The position numbers and the translations under genes were made by a program. The notes under the pieces were generated by a model, which did no database searches, was not told where the DNA came from, and saw nothing but the letters and a program-made list of their open reading frames with translations. DNA of 64,000 nt from Flaviflexus massiliensis (GTDB taxonomy: Bacteria > Actinomycetota > Actinomycetes > Actinomycetales > Actinomycetaceae). The number at the start of each line of letters is the position of its first letter. Position 1 is the stretch's first letter. Below, one piece after another: positions 47,837 through 56,964 of the stretch. Location: the NCBI RefSeq assembly GCF_001375495.1, contig NZ_LN831058.1, positions 1,384,768-1,448,767 of the forward strand. The letters run 5' to 3'.

Positions 47837-48140
47837 AAGAGCTGAACAATTATCGAAGAAAAGCGTCCCGTTAGAACCTCCGTCGGTTTCTAATCAAGGG
47901 ACCGACGGACGCTCTGACAGGGACCGAATGCTGTGTAACAGGGACCAACTGTCGAATACCTGGAAGCCGCATGAGTGTTCACCTCAGCTTCGGGACCTCG
48001 CCTGAGCTACTGACAGCCGAGCAAGGCGAAGCCTCAGCGGAAGACGTACGTATACGATCCGGGATCCTTCTGTCCGTGGCGCTTTCTATCCCCTGTGAAG
48101 CATGCACTTTTGGTGCTTCAATGGTGACGAGTTTAAATGC
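47837..48140. other. Intergenic region between convergent genes
   Basis: About 300 bp without a supported gene. It contains a terminator-like hairpin: TCCGTCGGT (47879-47887) with ACCGACGGA (47901-47909), flanked by AGCGT/ACGCT, which serves the DUF3159 gene. ACAGGGACC occurs twice just after it. Nothing else was recognised. Confidence 0.6.
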
Positions 48141-48839
48141 CTAGTCTTCTGTCGAAGAGTCCTCACCCGTCAGGTCAGCACCCATGAGCTGACCGATGAG
48201 GTCGAGATCGGGCTCTGCTTCCTCGGAGACGAGGAGGAGGATCTGGTCCCCACCTTCAAGGGTGAGGTCTCGTTCGGCGTTGAGTGGATTTCCGTCACGA
48301 ACAATGGTCGTGAGAACAGCTCCGGGTGGGAGGATCACTTCGCCAATCGACATCCCCACCACGGGAGCGGAATCGGTGAGGTGCGTTTGATAAAGGGATG
48401 TGCCGGAACGGTGGAAGCGAGCCATTCGCACGAGATTACCTTCGGAAACCGCTTCCTCCACGAGGGAAGTCATGATCCGCGGGGTCGAAACGGGTACGTC
48501 GACGCCCCAGTTCTCATCGAACAGCCACTCATTGCGGGGGTTGTTGATGCGGGCAATAACCCGGGGCACCCCGTAAACAAGCTTGGAGAGCATCGAGGTG
48601 ACAAGGTTTGCCTTGTCGTCACCGGTTGCGGCAACGATGACATCGCAATCGTCGATTCCGGCCTCGGCAAGGGCCTGCGGATCGCATGCATCACCGAGCA
48701 ACCAGTCCACATCGGGAACCGAAGCCACCCTCATTGCCTGAGTTTCTTTATCGATGAGGGTGATGGAGTGGGATTTGGAGGATAGCTCGCGGGCAATCGA
48801 CCGACCGACCGAGCCGGCCCCGGCAATAATGACCTTCAC
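48141..48839 (-). CDS. TrkA-type potassium uptake regulator (second of pair)
   Basis: A 232-residue cytoplasmic K+-channel or transporter regulatory subunit with an RCK_N Rossmann domain (VIIAGAGSVGRSIARELSS; nucleotide-binding GxGxxG) and a C-terminal TrkA-C domain (about 140-215). It corresponds in place to the mycobacterial ceoB/ceoC pair. It overlaps the preceding trkA-like gene by 4 bp (GTGA). Confidence 0.92.
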   Translation of the reverse strand: MKVIIAGAGSVGRSIARELSSKSHSITLIDKETQAMRVASVPDVDWLLGDACDPQALAEAGIDDCDVIVAATGDDKANLVTSMLSKLVYGVPRVIARINNPRNEWLFDENWGVDVPVSTPRIMTSLVEEAVSEGNLVRMARFHRSGTSLYQTHLTDSAPVVGMSIGEVILPPGAVLTTIVRDGNPLNAERDLTLEGGDQILLLVSEEAEPDLDLIGQLMGADLTGEDSSTED

Positions 48840-49504
48840 TCTGTGTCCTCCTTCGGTCCCGTAGCCAGTACGGTCTCGGCACGGCGAATCGTGCTGGGAG
48901 AGGCCACGATCCTCATCTCATCACCCAGTTGCAGGACTGTGTCGTAGCGGGGAATAACTCCCTCGCCGCCCCGGACAAGGAAGGCGACACGCACGGGCAA
49001 AGCATCCTCCACCTCGGCAACCGACCGTCCCAGCCAGGGTTCACCGATCTGAACATGATAGATCGATAGGTCCGCAGTGGAATTGCGCAGTTCGACCTGG
49101 GCGGGGAGCGGGATGAGTCGCCTCATGACCTGATCCGTTGTCCACGACACCGTCGGGACCGTGGGGACGCCGAAGCGTTCGTAGATGGCGGCGCGTTCGG
49201 GATCGTAGATGCGTGCCACCACGTTGGAGACCCCGAAGGTCTCGCGCACCACGCGGGCCGCAATGATGTTGGAGTTGTCGCCGGAGGAGACGGCGGCGAA
49301 GCCGGCCGCTTCGGCGATTCCGGCTTCTTCGAGGGCTTCCCGGTCAAATCCGACACCCGTGACGCGCTGGCCCTCAAAGCTGTCTGGTAGGCGCAGGAAA
49401 GCATCCGAATCCTGATCGATGATGGACACGGAATGGCCGCGATTGGAGAGTTCGGTGGCGAGTGAGGCCCCCACCCGCCCGCATCCCATAATGACGTAGT
49501 GCAC
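48836..49504 (-). CDS. TrkA-type potassium uptake regulator (first of pair)
   Basis: A 222-residue paralogue with MGCGRVGASLATELSNRGHS (GxGxxG-type NAD site) and a TrkA-C domain starting near IYHVQIGEPWLG. The two proteins probably form a hetero-oligomeric gating ring. It is divergent from an APC-type permease, with only a 49-bp spacer. Confidence 0.92.
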   Translation of the reverse strand: MHYVIMGCGRVGASLATELSNRGHSVSIIDQDSDAFLRLPDSFEGQRVTGVGFDREALEEAGIAEAAGFAAVSSGDNSNIIAARVVRETFGVSNVVARIYDPERAAIYERFGVPTVPTVSWTTDQVMRRLIPLPAQVELRNSTADLSIYHVQIGEPWLGRSVAEVEDALPVRVAFLVRGGEGVIPRYDTVLQLGDEMRIVASPSTIRRAETVLATGPKEDTE

Positions 49505-49553
49505 GGTACGTTACGCTACCCCAAGTCGGTCCGTGGCGTAGCCTAAATTCATT

Positions 49554-51362
49554 ATGAGAGTCGTACACGTACCGGGTGAATATCGGCAGTTGCGGATTGT
49601 GACCGCAGCGGGCCTAGCCTTCCTCGCGCTCTACCAAACCCCGCAGTCACTCCTGCGGGCAGGACTCGGTTCAGACGAGCCCCTGAACTATGCCGCGGCC
49701 CTCGCGATTGGCCTGGTGGTGCTCCTGGCCTGCTGCATGGGGTATCGGGTGCTGGCACGAGTGCTGAACAGGACCGCCGACCACCGGGTGGTTGCTCGTT
49801 ATCTGTCCGATGTCTCCGGCATCGTCACAGCCGCGGCCAAGCTCGTCGCCTACGTCCTCGTGGTTGTTCTCGCTGCCGGGATTGCGGTCAACTCGCTGCT
49901 ACCGATCCTGGATCTGCGGACGGTTTCAGCCCCTCTCATCTCCGCCGTGCTCATTCTCCTTCTCGCGTTGCCGTCGATCTTTGCGATCCAACCGAAGGCC
50001 CGGTTCCTCTACGTGCTCATGATCCCCGCAGGCCTTGGGATTATCACGATTGTCGGTGCCGGACTTCTTCTCGAGCTTCTGGACGGGATTGATCTCGACC
50101 GGGTGATCTCCGGGGGCACAATCAATGGAAGGGCAGGGAGTGGCCTGAGTTCTTCGCTCGGGATCGGGGCCCTCGGGGCATGCCTGCCGGCAGCGCTCGC
50201 CGGACTCTTAACCGAGCGGTCCTTTGGGGAGACGAGCGTCCGCCGGGTTTCGTTGCGCTCGGTCCTCACGGTTCTCGTCCCCACCTTCGTCGTAATTTCC
50301 GGATACCTCTACCTCGTTCACCTGGTCGAGTTCCCCACCAACCTCCGGCTGTCACCGGTTCTAGCGCTGGGGGAGATCTTCTTTGGCACGACCGGTGCCG
50401 CCATCATCGGGATCCTGTTCTTCGTTGCGGCAATGGCGATCGGTCTCGCCGCCTATGCTCAGGTGGCGTTATACATGAGGGCGCTGGCGACCGACGGGAT
50501 TCTGCCGAAGAACATGGCGCCGGCCGATGCTCACCGGCCCCGCCGCATCGTCATCGCCACGATCGCCATCAGCTGCGCTCTTGCCTCACTTCTCATGGAG
50601 ACCTCCCTCGGAGTGTCGACAGGGCTCGTGATCGTCATGTTCACGAGCTTCTTCATGGTCATGATGGGACTTGTAGCACGGGGCCGGAAGATCATGCGTG
50701 ACTCGACCGTGCTCACCGAGCGCCGGGACGCTCAGCTCTCCATCCGCATCGGCCTCCTCCTGGGACTGCTTGCCCTGGTGGTGCTGGTGCTGGCGGCCAT
50801 TGTTCAGCCGTTCTACACGATCGTTTCCTTCGGGGTGCTCCTCATCCCCACCTTGATCCTGCTTCTTTTCCGCAGAGGCCGCGGAAAGATTGGTGAGACC
50901 CTGGCTGCACAAGACCTGTCCCAGGGCCGAGTACTTCCCACCAGGGTGCACGTCATAGTTCTCGTCGACCGGCTTGACCGCCCCACCCTCCAGGCCATCT
51001 CCTACGCCCGTGCCACACGCCCCTCGACGATCACCGGTCTCGTTGTTGACGTGGACCCGAACAATACCGAGAAGCTCACCCGCGACTGGCAAGCAGCGGA
51101 ACTGCCGGTTGAGCTCCGGATCCTTGGCACCCCGAAGGGTGCGGAGCGTCGTCCCGTGATCGAACACGTCCGGTCGCTACGCAAGGCAGCGCCCCGCGAC
51201 ATTGTCATCATCTATGCTCCCCGCGTTGTGTCGACCTCCGCCGCGTGGAAACGCTTCTTTGTTCGACATTCCACACCCGCGCTCCTGTCCGAGTTGAAAT
51301 TGGAACCGGGTGTTATCGTGGCTGAAGTTCCCTACCAGTTGGAAGATAGTGAAGAGCAGTGA
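49554..51362 (+). CDS. APC-superfamily permease (Rv2690c-like)
   Basis: A 602-residue protein with about twelve TM helices in residues 15-445, and a hydrophilic C-terminal domain (about 450-602) resembling a UspA-like fold. The position beside two TrkA genes matches Rv2690c. An amino acid or potassium substrate is possible; specificity cannot be judged by sequence here. The ATG has no clear ribosome binding site. It overlaps the methyltransferase by 4 bp. Confidence 0.9.
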   Translation: MRVVHVPGEYRQLRIVTAAGLAFLALYQTPQSLLRAGLGSDEPLNYAAALAIGLVVLLACCMGYRVLARVLNRTADHRVVARYLSDVSGIVTAAAKLVAYVLVVVLAAGIAVNSLLPILDLRTVSAPLISAVLILLLALPSIFAIQPKARFLYVLMIPAGLGIITIVGAGLLLELLDGIDLDRVISGGTINGRAGSGLSSSLGIGALGACLPAALAGLLTERSFGETSVRRVSLRSVLTVLVPTFVVISGYLYLVHLVEFPTNLRLSPVLALGEIFFGTTGAAIIGILFFVAAMAIGLAAYAQVALYMRALATDGILPKNMAPADAHRPRRIVIATIAISCALASLLMETSLGVSTGLVIVMFTSFFMVMMGLVARGRKIMRDSTVLTERRDAQLSIRIGLLLGLLALVVLVLAAIVQPFYTIVSFGVLLIPTLILLLFRRGRGKIGETLAAQDLSQGRVLPTRVHVIVLVDRLDRPTLQAISYARATRPSTITGLVVDVDPNNTEKLTRDWQAAELPVELRILGTPKGAERRPVIEHVRSLRKAAPRDIVIIYAPRVVSTSAAWKRFFVRHSTPALLSELKLEPGVIVAEVPYQLEDSEEQ

Positions 51363-52522
51363 AACGTGAGTTAGTGGCGGGATCGCCGGTCCATGGTGGC
51401 TATACGCTGGCGCGGGATGAGGGGCGAATCATCCTTGTTACCGGTGCCGCACCGGGCGAACGGGTCGAGGTCGACATCGACGATAGCCAAAAGACCTGGA
51501 CCGGAACCGTCACGAAGGTTCTCGAACCCTCCACGGACCGTGTCGACCACGTCTGGGACGTGGCGGGCGGTGCCGAGCTTGGCTACCTCAAGAGAGCGGC
51601 ACAGCTTGAATGGAAGACCGCCGTCCTTGAAGACTGCATCAACCACCTCGGTGGGGGACTAGGCGACCACCTGAAGGAACGCGGCCTCGGCATCAACGTT
51701 CGCGAAGTCGGTCCTGGACTTGGTACGAGAACGAGACTCGATCTGGACGTTAACGACGAGGGCAGGCTTGCCATGCACGCCTACGCCTCCAATGACCTCG
51801 TCGCGATTGAGAACATGCCGCTCGCAACCGACGCCATCAACGCGATTATCACCGGCCAGGACGACTGGGCGGGCACGTGGAAGCCCGGCGACAGGGTCAG
51901 GATTGTTGACCCGTCGGGGCAGGGCACCGTTGTCGCCGTTGGGAAGGACGTGTACCGGGCACCGGGGGAGAAGACTTCTCCCAGGGTGCTGGAGCGAGCC
52001 GCAGGATATTCGTGGGAAGTGACCGCTACCGGATTTTGGCAAACCCACGAAAAAGCACCCGTGACGCTACTTGACGCGGTCCTCAAGGGAGTGCGGCTTC
52101 GCAGTACGGACCGTGTGGCAGAATTCTATGGGGGAGCGGGGTTCTTCACCCTCCCGCTCACCGATCAGGCACGTGCGGTTCGCATGTGGGAAGGCAATGC
52201 GGTAGCGGTCCGCGACGCCAAACGCAATGCCCCCAATGCCCGGATCGCCCAGGCCGCCATCAATCCCAAGGTTCTTGCCGAGGGAGCCAAGGGCTCCGAT
52301 GTCGTAATCGCCGACCCCTCCAGAGCCGGCCTCGGTATTCCCGGTGCCACCGCAATTGCGAAGTCAGATACGCAGGCAATCGCACTGGTTTCCTGCGACC
52401 CGGCTGCGATGGCACGCGACGTGCGGGCCATGGTCGAAGCGGGACGTCAGGTCATGTCCCTCGCGTCCTTCGATCTTTTCCCCCACACCTCCCACCTCGA
52501 AGTGGTCACCGTCCTCGCCTAA
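51359..52522 (+). CDS. Class I SAM-dependent RNA methyltransferase (TrmA/RumA family)
   Basis: A 387-residue enzyme with an N-terminal TRAM domain (about 1-58), then a methyltransferase domain. VAEFYGGAGFFTLPL is the SAM motif, and VIADPSRAGLG and ALVSCDPAAMARD carry the catalytic Cys region (usually SCNP; here SCDP). It likely methylates a uridine in rRNA or tRNA. It corresponds to Rv2689c and is coupled to the permease by a GTGA overlap. Confidence 0.92.
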   Translation: MKRELVAGSPVHGGYTLARDEGRIILVTGAAPGERVEVDIDDSQKTWTGTVTKVLEPSTDRVDHVWDVAGGAELGYLKRAAQLEWKTAVLEDCINHLGGGLGDHLKERGLGINVREVGPGLGTRTRLDLDVNDEGRLAMHAYASNDLVAIENMPLATDAINAIITGQDDWAGTWKPGDRVRIVDPSGQGTVVAVGKDVYRAPGEKTSPRVLERAAGYSWEVTATGFWQTHEKAPVTLLDAVLKGVRLRSTDRVAEFYGGAGFFTLPLTDQARAVRMWEGNAVAVRDAKRNAPNARIAQAAINPKVLAEGAKGSDVVIADPSRAGLGIPGATAIAKSDTQAIALVSCDPAAMARDVRAMVEAGRQVMSLASFDLFPHTSHLEVVTVLA

Positions 52523-52848
52523 CGAGGAGCCAGGTACTGAGCAGAAGATTCTTCGCTCCTTCAAGGCCATAGGTTTTCACGAGTCGACCGAGGTCCACGA
52601 CTTCCTCAAAACGGTCAACGGACGGTCAAGTCGGAGTAGGGTGGGCGTGGGTGCGTTGGTGACGGGATCAGCTCAACCGGGCTGATTGTGAGCTTGCGCC
52701 GATAAATGCAAAAGACCCAATTGCGGAACATGTTTATGTCCAAAAAAGGGCTTGACACGGGACAAGTTGGGTTGCTGGCAGTCATAAATTGGGATATCTT
52801 GAAATCGAGATATTCGCGATTTTTGTCGCCTGAATTGAGGAGTACACC
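52523..52848. other. Upstream region of aconitase
   Basis: 326 bp without a supported gene. It contains the candidate promoter at 52772-52800, an inverted repeat over its -10, and a GAGGAG ribosome binding site. Confidence 0.6.
52772..52813 (+). promoter_or_regulatory. Candidate aconitase promoter with overlapping inverted repeat
   Basis: TTGCTG (52772-52777), a 17-bp spacer and TATCTT (52795-52800) resemble a vegetative promoter. ATATCT (52794-52799) and AGATAT (52808-52813) form an inverted repeat across the -10 and the start site, a possible operator. Confidence 0.5.
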
Positions 52849-55647
52849 GTGAGTGTTGACAGTTTTGGAGCAAAAGCTGCTCTCAATGTCGGGGATAAAA
52901 CCTACGACATGTATCGCCTTGATGCAGTTCCCGGACTGGAGAAACTGCCCTACAGCTTGAAGGTCCTGGCAGAGAACCTGCTGCGGACCGAGGATGGTGC
53001 GAACGTCACCACCGATCACATCAATGCGCTTGCAAACTGGAACCCAGACTCGGAGCCGAGCCAGGAGATCCAGTTCACTCCCGCACGCGTTGTCATGCAG
53101 GACTTTACGGGCGTGCCCTGCGTTGTCGACCTGGCCACGATGCGCGAGGCCGTTGTCGAACTCGGCGGCAACCCCGAGTCCATTAACCCCTTGAACCCCG
53201 CCGAGTTGGTCATCGACCACTCGGTCCAGATCGACGTGTTCGGCACGAGCCAGGCTCTCGAGCTCAACATGGAGCGCGAATACGAGCGCAACGGCGAACG
53301 CTACCAGTTCCTCCGCTGGGGTCAGGGCGCATTCGAAAACTTCAAGGTCGTTCCCCCCGGCACCGGCATCGTCCACCAGGTCAACATCGAATACCTGGCA
53401 CGCGTGACGATGGCCGCGGAGCAGGATGGTGCGACCGTTGCTTACCCCGACACCTGTGTCGGTACTGACTCCCACACGACCATGGTCAACGGCCTTGGTG
53501 TGCTGGGCTGGGGCGTTGGCGGTATTGAGGCCGAGGCCGCGATGCTCGGCCAGCCGATCTCCATGCTCATTCCCCGCGTCGTTGGCTTCAAGCTCAAGGG
53601 CGAGATCCCTGCCGGTACCACCGCAACCGACGTGGTTCTCACGATCACCGAAATGCTGCGCCAGCACGGCGTGGTCGGCAAGTTCGTAGAATTCTACGGT
53701 GAGGGCGTCGCCGAGGTGCCGCTCGCAAACCGCGCCACCATCGGCAACATGTCTCCCGAGTTCGGTTCGACCGCGGCCATTTTCCCCGTCGACGATGTCA
53801 CGCTCGACTACATGCGCCTGACCGGCCGTGATGAGGAGCAGATCGCTCTCGTCGAGGCCTACTCCAAGGAGCAGGGACTGTGGCACGATCCGTCCGTCGA
53901 GGTTGAGTACTCCGAATACCTTGAGCTTGACCTGTCGACGGTCGTTCCGTCGATCGCGGGCCCGAAGCGCCCTCAGGACCGCGTGCCCCTGACCGAGTCG
54001 AAGGAGTCCTTCGCCGGCACCCTGCCCGACTACATTTCGGGCAAGGGCCACGAGTCCACCGAACTTGATCTCGAAATTGAGTCGACCATGGATGCGTCCG
54101 ATCCGATCTCGCCCGATGGGCATTCGGTTCCCGGTGACTCCCGTGAAGTTGCTGCAAAGGCTGCAACTCGCCCGCACCGCACCGTGCCGATCACGATGCC
54201 GGATGGAACGAAGACGAAGCTTGATCACGGTGACGTTGTCATCGCCTCGATCACGTCGTGCACGAACACGTCGAACCCGTCGGTGATGATGGCAGCGGCA
54301 CTGCTCGCCAAGAAGGCGGCCGATCTTGGACTGAAGTCGAAGCCCTGGGTCAAGACCTCGATGGCTCCCGGCTCCAAGGTTGTCACCGACTACTACGAGA
54401 AGGCAGGCCTGTGGCCCTCCCTCGACGCTCTCGGCTTCAACCTCGTTGGCTACGGTTGCACCACCTGCATCGGTAACTCCGGCCCCCTCCCCGAAGACAT
54501 CTCCCGCGTTGTCAACGACGAGGACCTGACCGTTGTCTCGGTCCTGTCAGGTAACCGCAACTTCGAGGGTCGCATTAACCCCGACGTGAAGATGAACTAC
54601 CTGGCATCCCCTCCGCTCGTCATTGCGTACGCTCTGGCTGGCACGATGGACTTCGACTTCGAAACCGAAGCCCTTGGCCAGGACCACATGGGTAACGACG
54701 TGTTCCTTGCTGACGTGTGGCCATCCCAGGAAGAGGTTCAGGAAACGATCGATGCAGCGATCGACTCCGACATGTTCACCCGCAGCTACGGCTCCGTCTT
54801 CGACGGTGACGACCGCTGGCGCGCACTCGACACCCCCGAGGGCAACACCTTCGCGTGGGAAGAGGACTCGACCTACGTTCGTAAGGCACCCTTCTTCGAG
54901 GGCATGGGACTCACCCCGAGCCCTGTCGAAGACATTTCCGGTGCCCGTGTTCTCGCGAAGCTCGGCGACTCGGTGACCACCGACCACATTTCCCCGGCGG
55001 GTGCCATCAAGAAGGATTCCCCGGCAGGTCGTTACCTGACCGACCACGGTATCGCACGCAAGGACTTCAACTCCTACGGCTCGCGCCGAGGCAACCACGA
55101 GGTCATGATCCGCGGTACCTTCGCCAACATTCGCCTGCGCAACCAGCTTCTGGACGACGTTGAGGGCGGGTACACGAAGAACTTCCTCACTGGCGAACAG
55201 GACTCGATCTTCGATGCATCCGAGGCCTACCGTGAGGCCGGCATTCCCCTCGTCGTTCTCGGCGGTAAGGAATACGGTTCCGGATCCTCGCGTGACTGGG
55301 CTGCCAAGGGCACGTCCCTGCTCGGCGTCAAGGCAGTCATCACCGAATCGTTCGAACGTATTCACCGCTCCAACCTCATTGGTATGGGTGTGCTGCCGCT
55401 CGAATACAGCAACGGTGACACTGCCGAATCGCTTGGCCTGGACGGTACTGAGACCTTCGATATCTCCGGCATCTCTGCCATCAACGACGGCCCCACCCCG
55501 AAGACTGTCTCCGTGGTGGCCACCAAGGAGAATGGCGACAAGGTCGAGTTCGAAGCGAATGTCCGCATCGACACCCCCGGTGAAGCCGACTATTTCCGCC
55601 ACGGCGGAATTCTCCAGTACGTGCTTCGTCAGCTTGTCAACAACTAA
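52849..55647 (+). CDS. acn: Aconitate hydratase
   Basis: This enzyme isomerises citrate to isocitrate in the TCA cycle. It has 932 residues, the long AcnA/IRP-type form. The 4Fe-4S cysteines are in [12 protein letters not shown] and [30 protein letters not shown] and [12 protein letters not shown] are also conserved. The GTG start has GAGGAG 6 nt upstream. It has its own strong terminator. The acnR gene often found downstream is not present; an Abi gene lies there instead. Confidence 0.97.
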   Translation: MSVDSFGAKAALNVGDKTYDMYRLDAVPGLEKLPYSLKVLAENLLRTEDGANVTTDHINALANWNPDSEPSQEIQFTPARVVMQDFTGVPCVVDLATMREAVVELGGNPESINPLNPAELVIDHSVQIDVFGTSQALELNMEREYERNGERYQFLRWGQGAFENFKVVPPGTGIVHQVNIEYLARVTMAAEQDGATVAYPDTCVGTDSHTTMVNGLGVLGWGVGGIEAEAAMLGQPISMLIPRVVGFKLKGEIPAGTTATDVVLTITEMLRQHGVVGKFVEFYGEGVAEVPLANRATIGNMSPEFGSTAAIFPVDDVTLDYMRLTGRDEEQIALVEAYSKEQGLWHDPSVEVEYSEYLELDLSTVVPSIAGPKRPQDRVPLTESKESFAGTLPDYISGKGHESTELDLEIESTMDASDPISPDGHSVPGDSREVAAKAATRPHRTVPITMPDGTKTKLDHGDVVIASITSCTNTSNPSVMMAAALLAKKAADLGLKSKPWVKTSMAPGSKVVTDYYEKAGLWPSLDALGFNLVGYGCTTCIGNSGPLPEDISRVVNDEDLTVVSVLSGNRNFEGRINPDVKMNYLASPPLVIAYALAGTMDFDFETEALGQDHMGNDVFLADVWPSQEEVQETIDAAIDSDMFTRSYGSVFDGDDRWRALDTPEGNTFAWEEDSTYVRKAPFFEGMGLTPSPVEDISGARVLAKLGDSVTTDHISPAGAIKKDSPAGRYLTDHGIARKDFNSYGSRRGNHEVMIRGTFANIRLRNQLLDDVEGGYTKNFLTGEQDSIFDASEAYREAGIPLVVLGGKEYGSGSSRDWAAKGTSLLGVKAVITESFERIHRSNLIGMGVLPLEYSNGDTAESLGLDGTETFDISGISAINDGPTPKTVSVVATKENGDKVEFEANVRIDTPGEADYFRHGGILQYVLRQLVNN

Positions 55648-55710
55648 ACCCATCGTTGTGAGGGACCGGCAACTACCTAAATAGAATTCTTAGCTGGTTC
55701 TCCGTAATTG

Positions 55711-55760
55711 CAGATGTGTGCCCCGTCAGGTCGAACACTGACGGGGCACACATCTGTTTA
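55711..55760. terminator. Bidirectional terminator between acn and the Abi gene
   Basis: A perfect 18-bp stem (55711-55728 with 55739-55756) with a 10-nt loop, followed by TTTAAG. It probably stops both convergent transcripts. Confidence 0.88.
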
Positions 55761-55764
55761 AGAT

Positions 55765-56760
55765 TCAGGCAATGTGACCTCGCCAGAATGGATTAGTGGC
55801 CCAATCCTCGGGGAAACCCATGCCACGCAAATTCATATTTGGCCTGGTGATTAATAGGTCTTGTAATCGCTGAGCCCAGCTACTCTTAGGTGAAATTGTG
55901 TTGAGTACGACCTGCAAGGAGACCATTACCGGATATAGGCGCTTCCGTGAACTTTCGGGGAGTGCTCCTTCACCATCAAGCCACGATACTTGCGTCGACG
56001 TCGGAATCTTTGGGTAGTTACCAAGTCCGACATTCCACAGTCGGCCATGATGGGCACAAATGTTTCGGACTCGGACGTAAGTTTGCATCCAGGAATCGAG
56101 CAGTGGTTCCGTTATGCCAAGTTTTCTAGCTATGTTCGTACGGTCTTGTCGACGAGAAAGATTCCGGTACATGTTTGTCAGCTGTCCAATTGTGAGTGTC
56201 TCGACCATGAGCCAAGAGGGAGGAAGCTCTGGGAATCCGTAAGTGGTTAAGTAGTGTTCAAGCGCTGAACGGTGCACTAACCTGTCTTCTCCCTTTTCGG
56301 GGGTTCCATGTAGCCGTGTGACACCAGTCTGTTGGACGATTCGCAATAGCTCCTGATGCCTGCGCTGATCTTGAAAGTGAGTCTCGCTGATGTACCAGTG
56401 TGAGTCCCGATACGTGGTCGACATGCGGTCAGTAATTGCGGCACGAACCGCCACCTCTATCCGCTCAAGTGCATCCATGACAAGAAGCCTTAGATAGCGA
56501 TCAAAAACGTAGAGGTCAAGTATGTTGTCGAAGCTAGTTCCGGTTCTGAACAAGTGATCTGATCCAGCTATTTGAAACGGGATTGAATAGGGAGAAAGTC
56601 GATAGTAACCAATGTGCCGCAGATATCGGAGAGCTCGGTCACGATCCGGGATAACGAGACCCCGGCTGGCTAGGCGTGCGACAAGCTCGTCGAGCGCCAG
56701 GGGCGGTTTGGTGTAATGTTGGGTGCCGCGTGGGCGCGGCCCTCGGCGATCCTGCGCCAT
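55765..56760 (-). CDS. Abi_2 (AbiD/AbiF-type) HEPN-domain abortive-infection protein
   Basis: A 331-residue protein. The N-terminus YTKPPLALDELVARLASRGL and IGYYRLSPY are the Abi_2 hallmark. The C-terminal half has RVRNICAHHGRLWN with the HEPN-nuclease pattern R-x4-H (RNICAH). The family is linked to phage abortive infection and RNA cleavage. The ATG at 56760 is chosen because GGAGG lies 8 nt upstream. G+C is visibly lower than in acn, suggesting transfer. A hairpin lies in its leader (56791-56827) and an IS256-family element follows upstream, so this is accessory DNA. Confidence 0.87.
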   Translation of the reverse strand: MAQDRRGPRPRGTQHYTKPPLALDELVARLASRGLVIPDRDRALRYLRHIGYYRLSPYSIPFQIAGSDHLFRTGTSFDNILDLYVFDRYLRLLVMDALERIEVAVRAAITDRMSTTYRDSHWYISETHFQDQRRHQELLRIVQQTGVTRLHGTPEKGEDRLVHRSALEHYLTTYGFPELPPSWLMVETLTIGQLTNMYRNLSRRQDRTNIARKLGITEPLLDSWMQTYVRVRNICAHHGRLWNVGLGNYPKIPTSTQVSWLDGEGALPESSRKRLYPVMVSLQVVLNTISPKSSWAQRLQDLLITRPNMNLRGMGFPEDWATNPFWRGHIA

Positions 56761-56790
56761 TGGAAAACCTCCGGACCCGAGATAGAGAAG

Positions 56791-56839
56791 ATCCCCCAAG
56801 TGCGCATCGTCGAGAGGCGTGGGGGATTTAGTATCTAAA
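56791..56839 (-). ncRNA. Candidate structured leader or small RNA of the AbiF-like gene
   Basis: The outer stem pairs 56791-56798 with 56820-56827 (8 bp), continuing into a CGC/GCG pair with a 4-nt bulge. A second small inverted repeat TTTAG-TAT-CTAAA (56827-56839) precedes it on the transcribed strand. A promoter candidate lies just upstream. AbiF-type systems are reported to carry a structured RNA partner at this place. Whether it is a separate RNA or only the 5' leader is not known. Confidence 0.35.
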
Positions 56840-56866
56840 GCGTATCATGGTGTGCTGCGCTGACAA
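56839..56866 (-). promoter_or_regulatory. Candidate promoter of the AbiF-like unit
   Basis: On the minus strand, TTGTCA (56861-56866), a 16-bp spacer and TACGCT (56839-56844) resemble -35 and -10 elements. Transcription would begin near 56832, just before the hairpin. Confidence 0.45.
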
Positions 56867-56964
56867 CAAAAAATATCGTTGGTCTTCAATCTTTTGCGTG
56901 GGCGATGGGCTCCCCTAGCAGGTGCTGTTGATAAGGGCAGGGGACCGCTCCACGCGCTCGGGTG

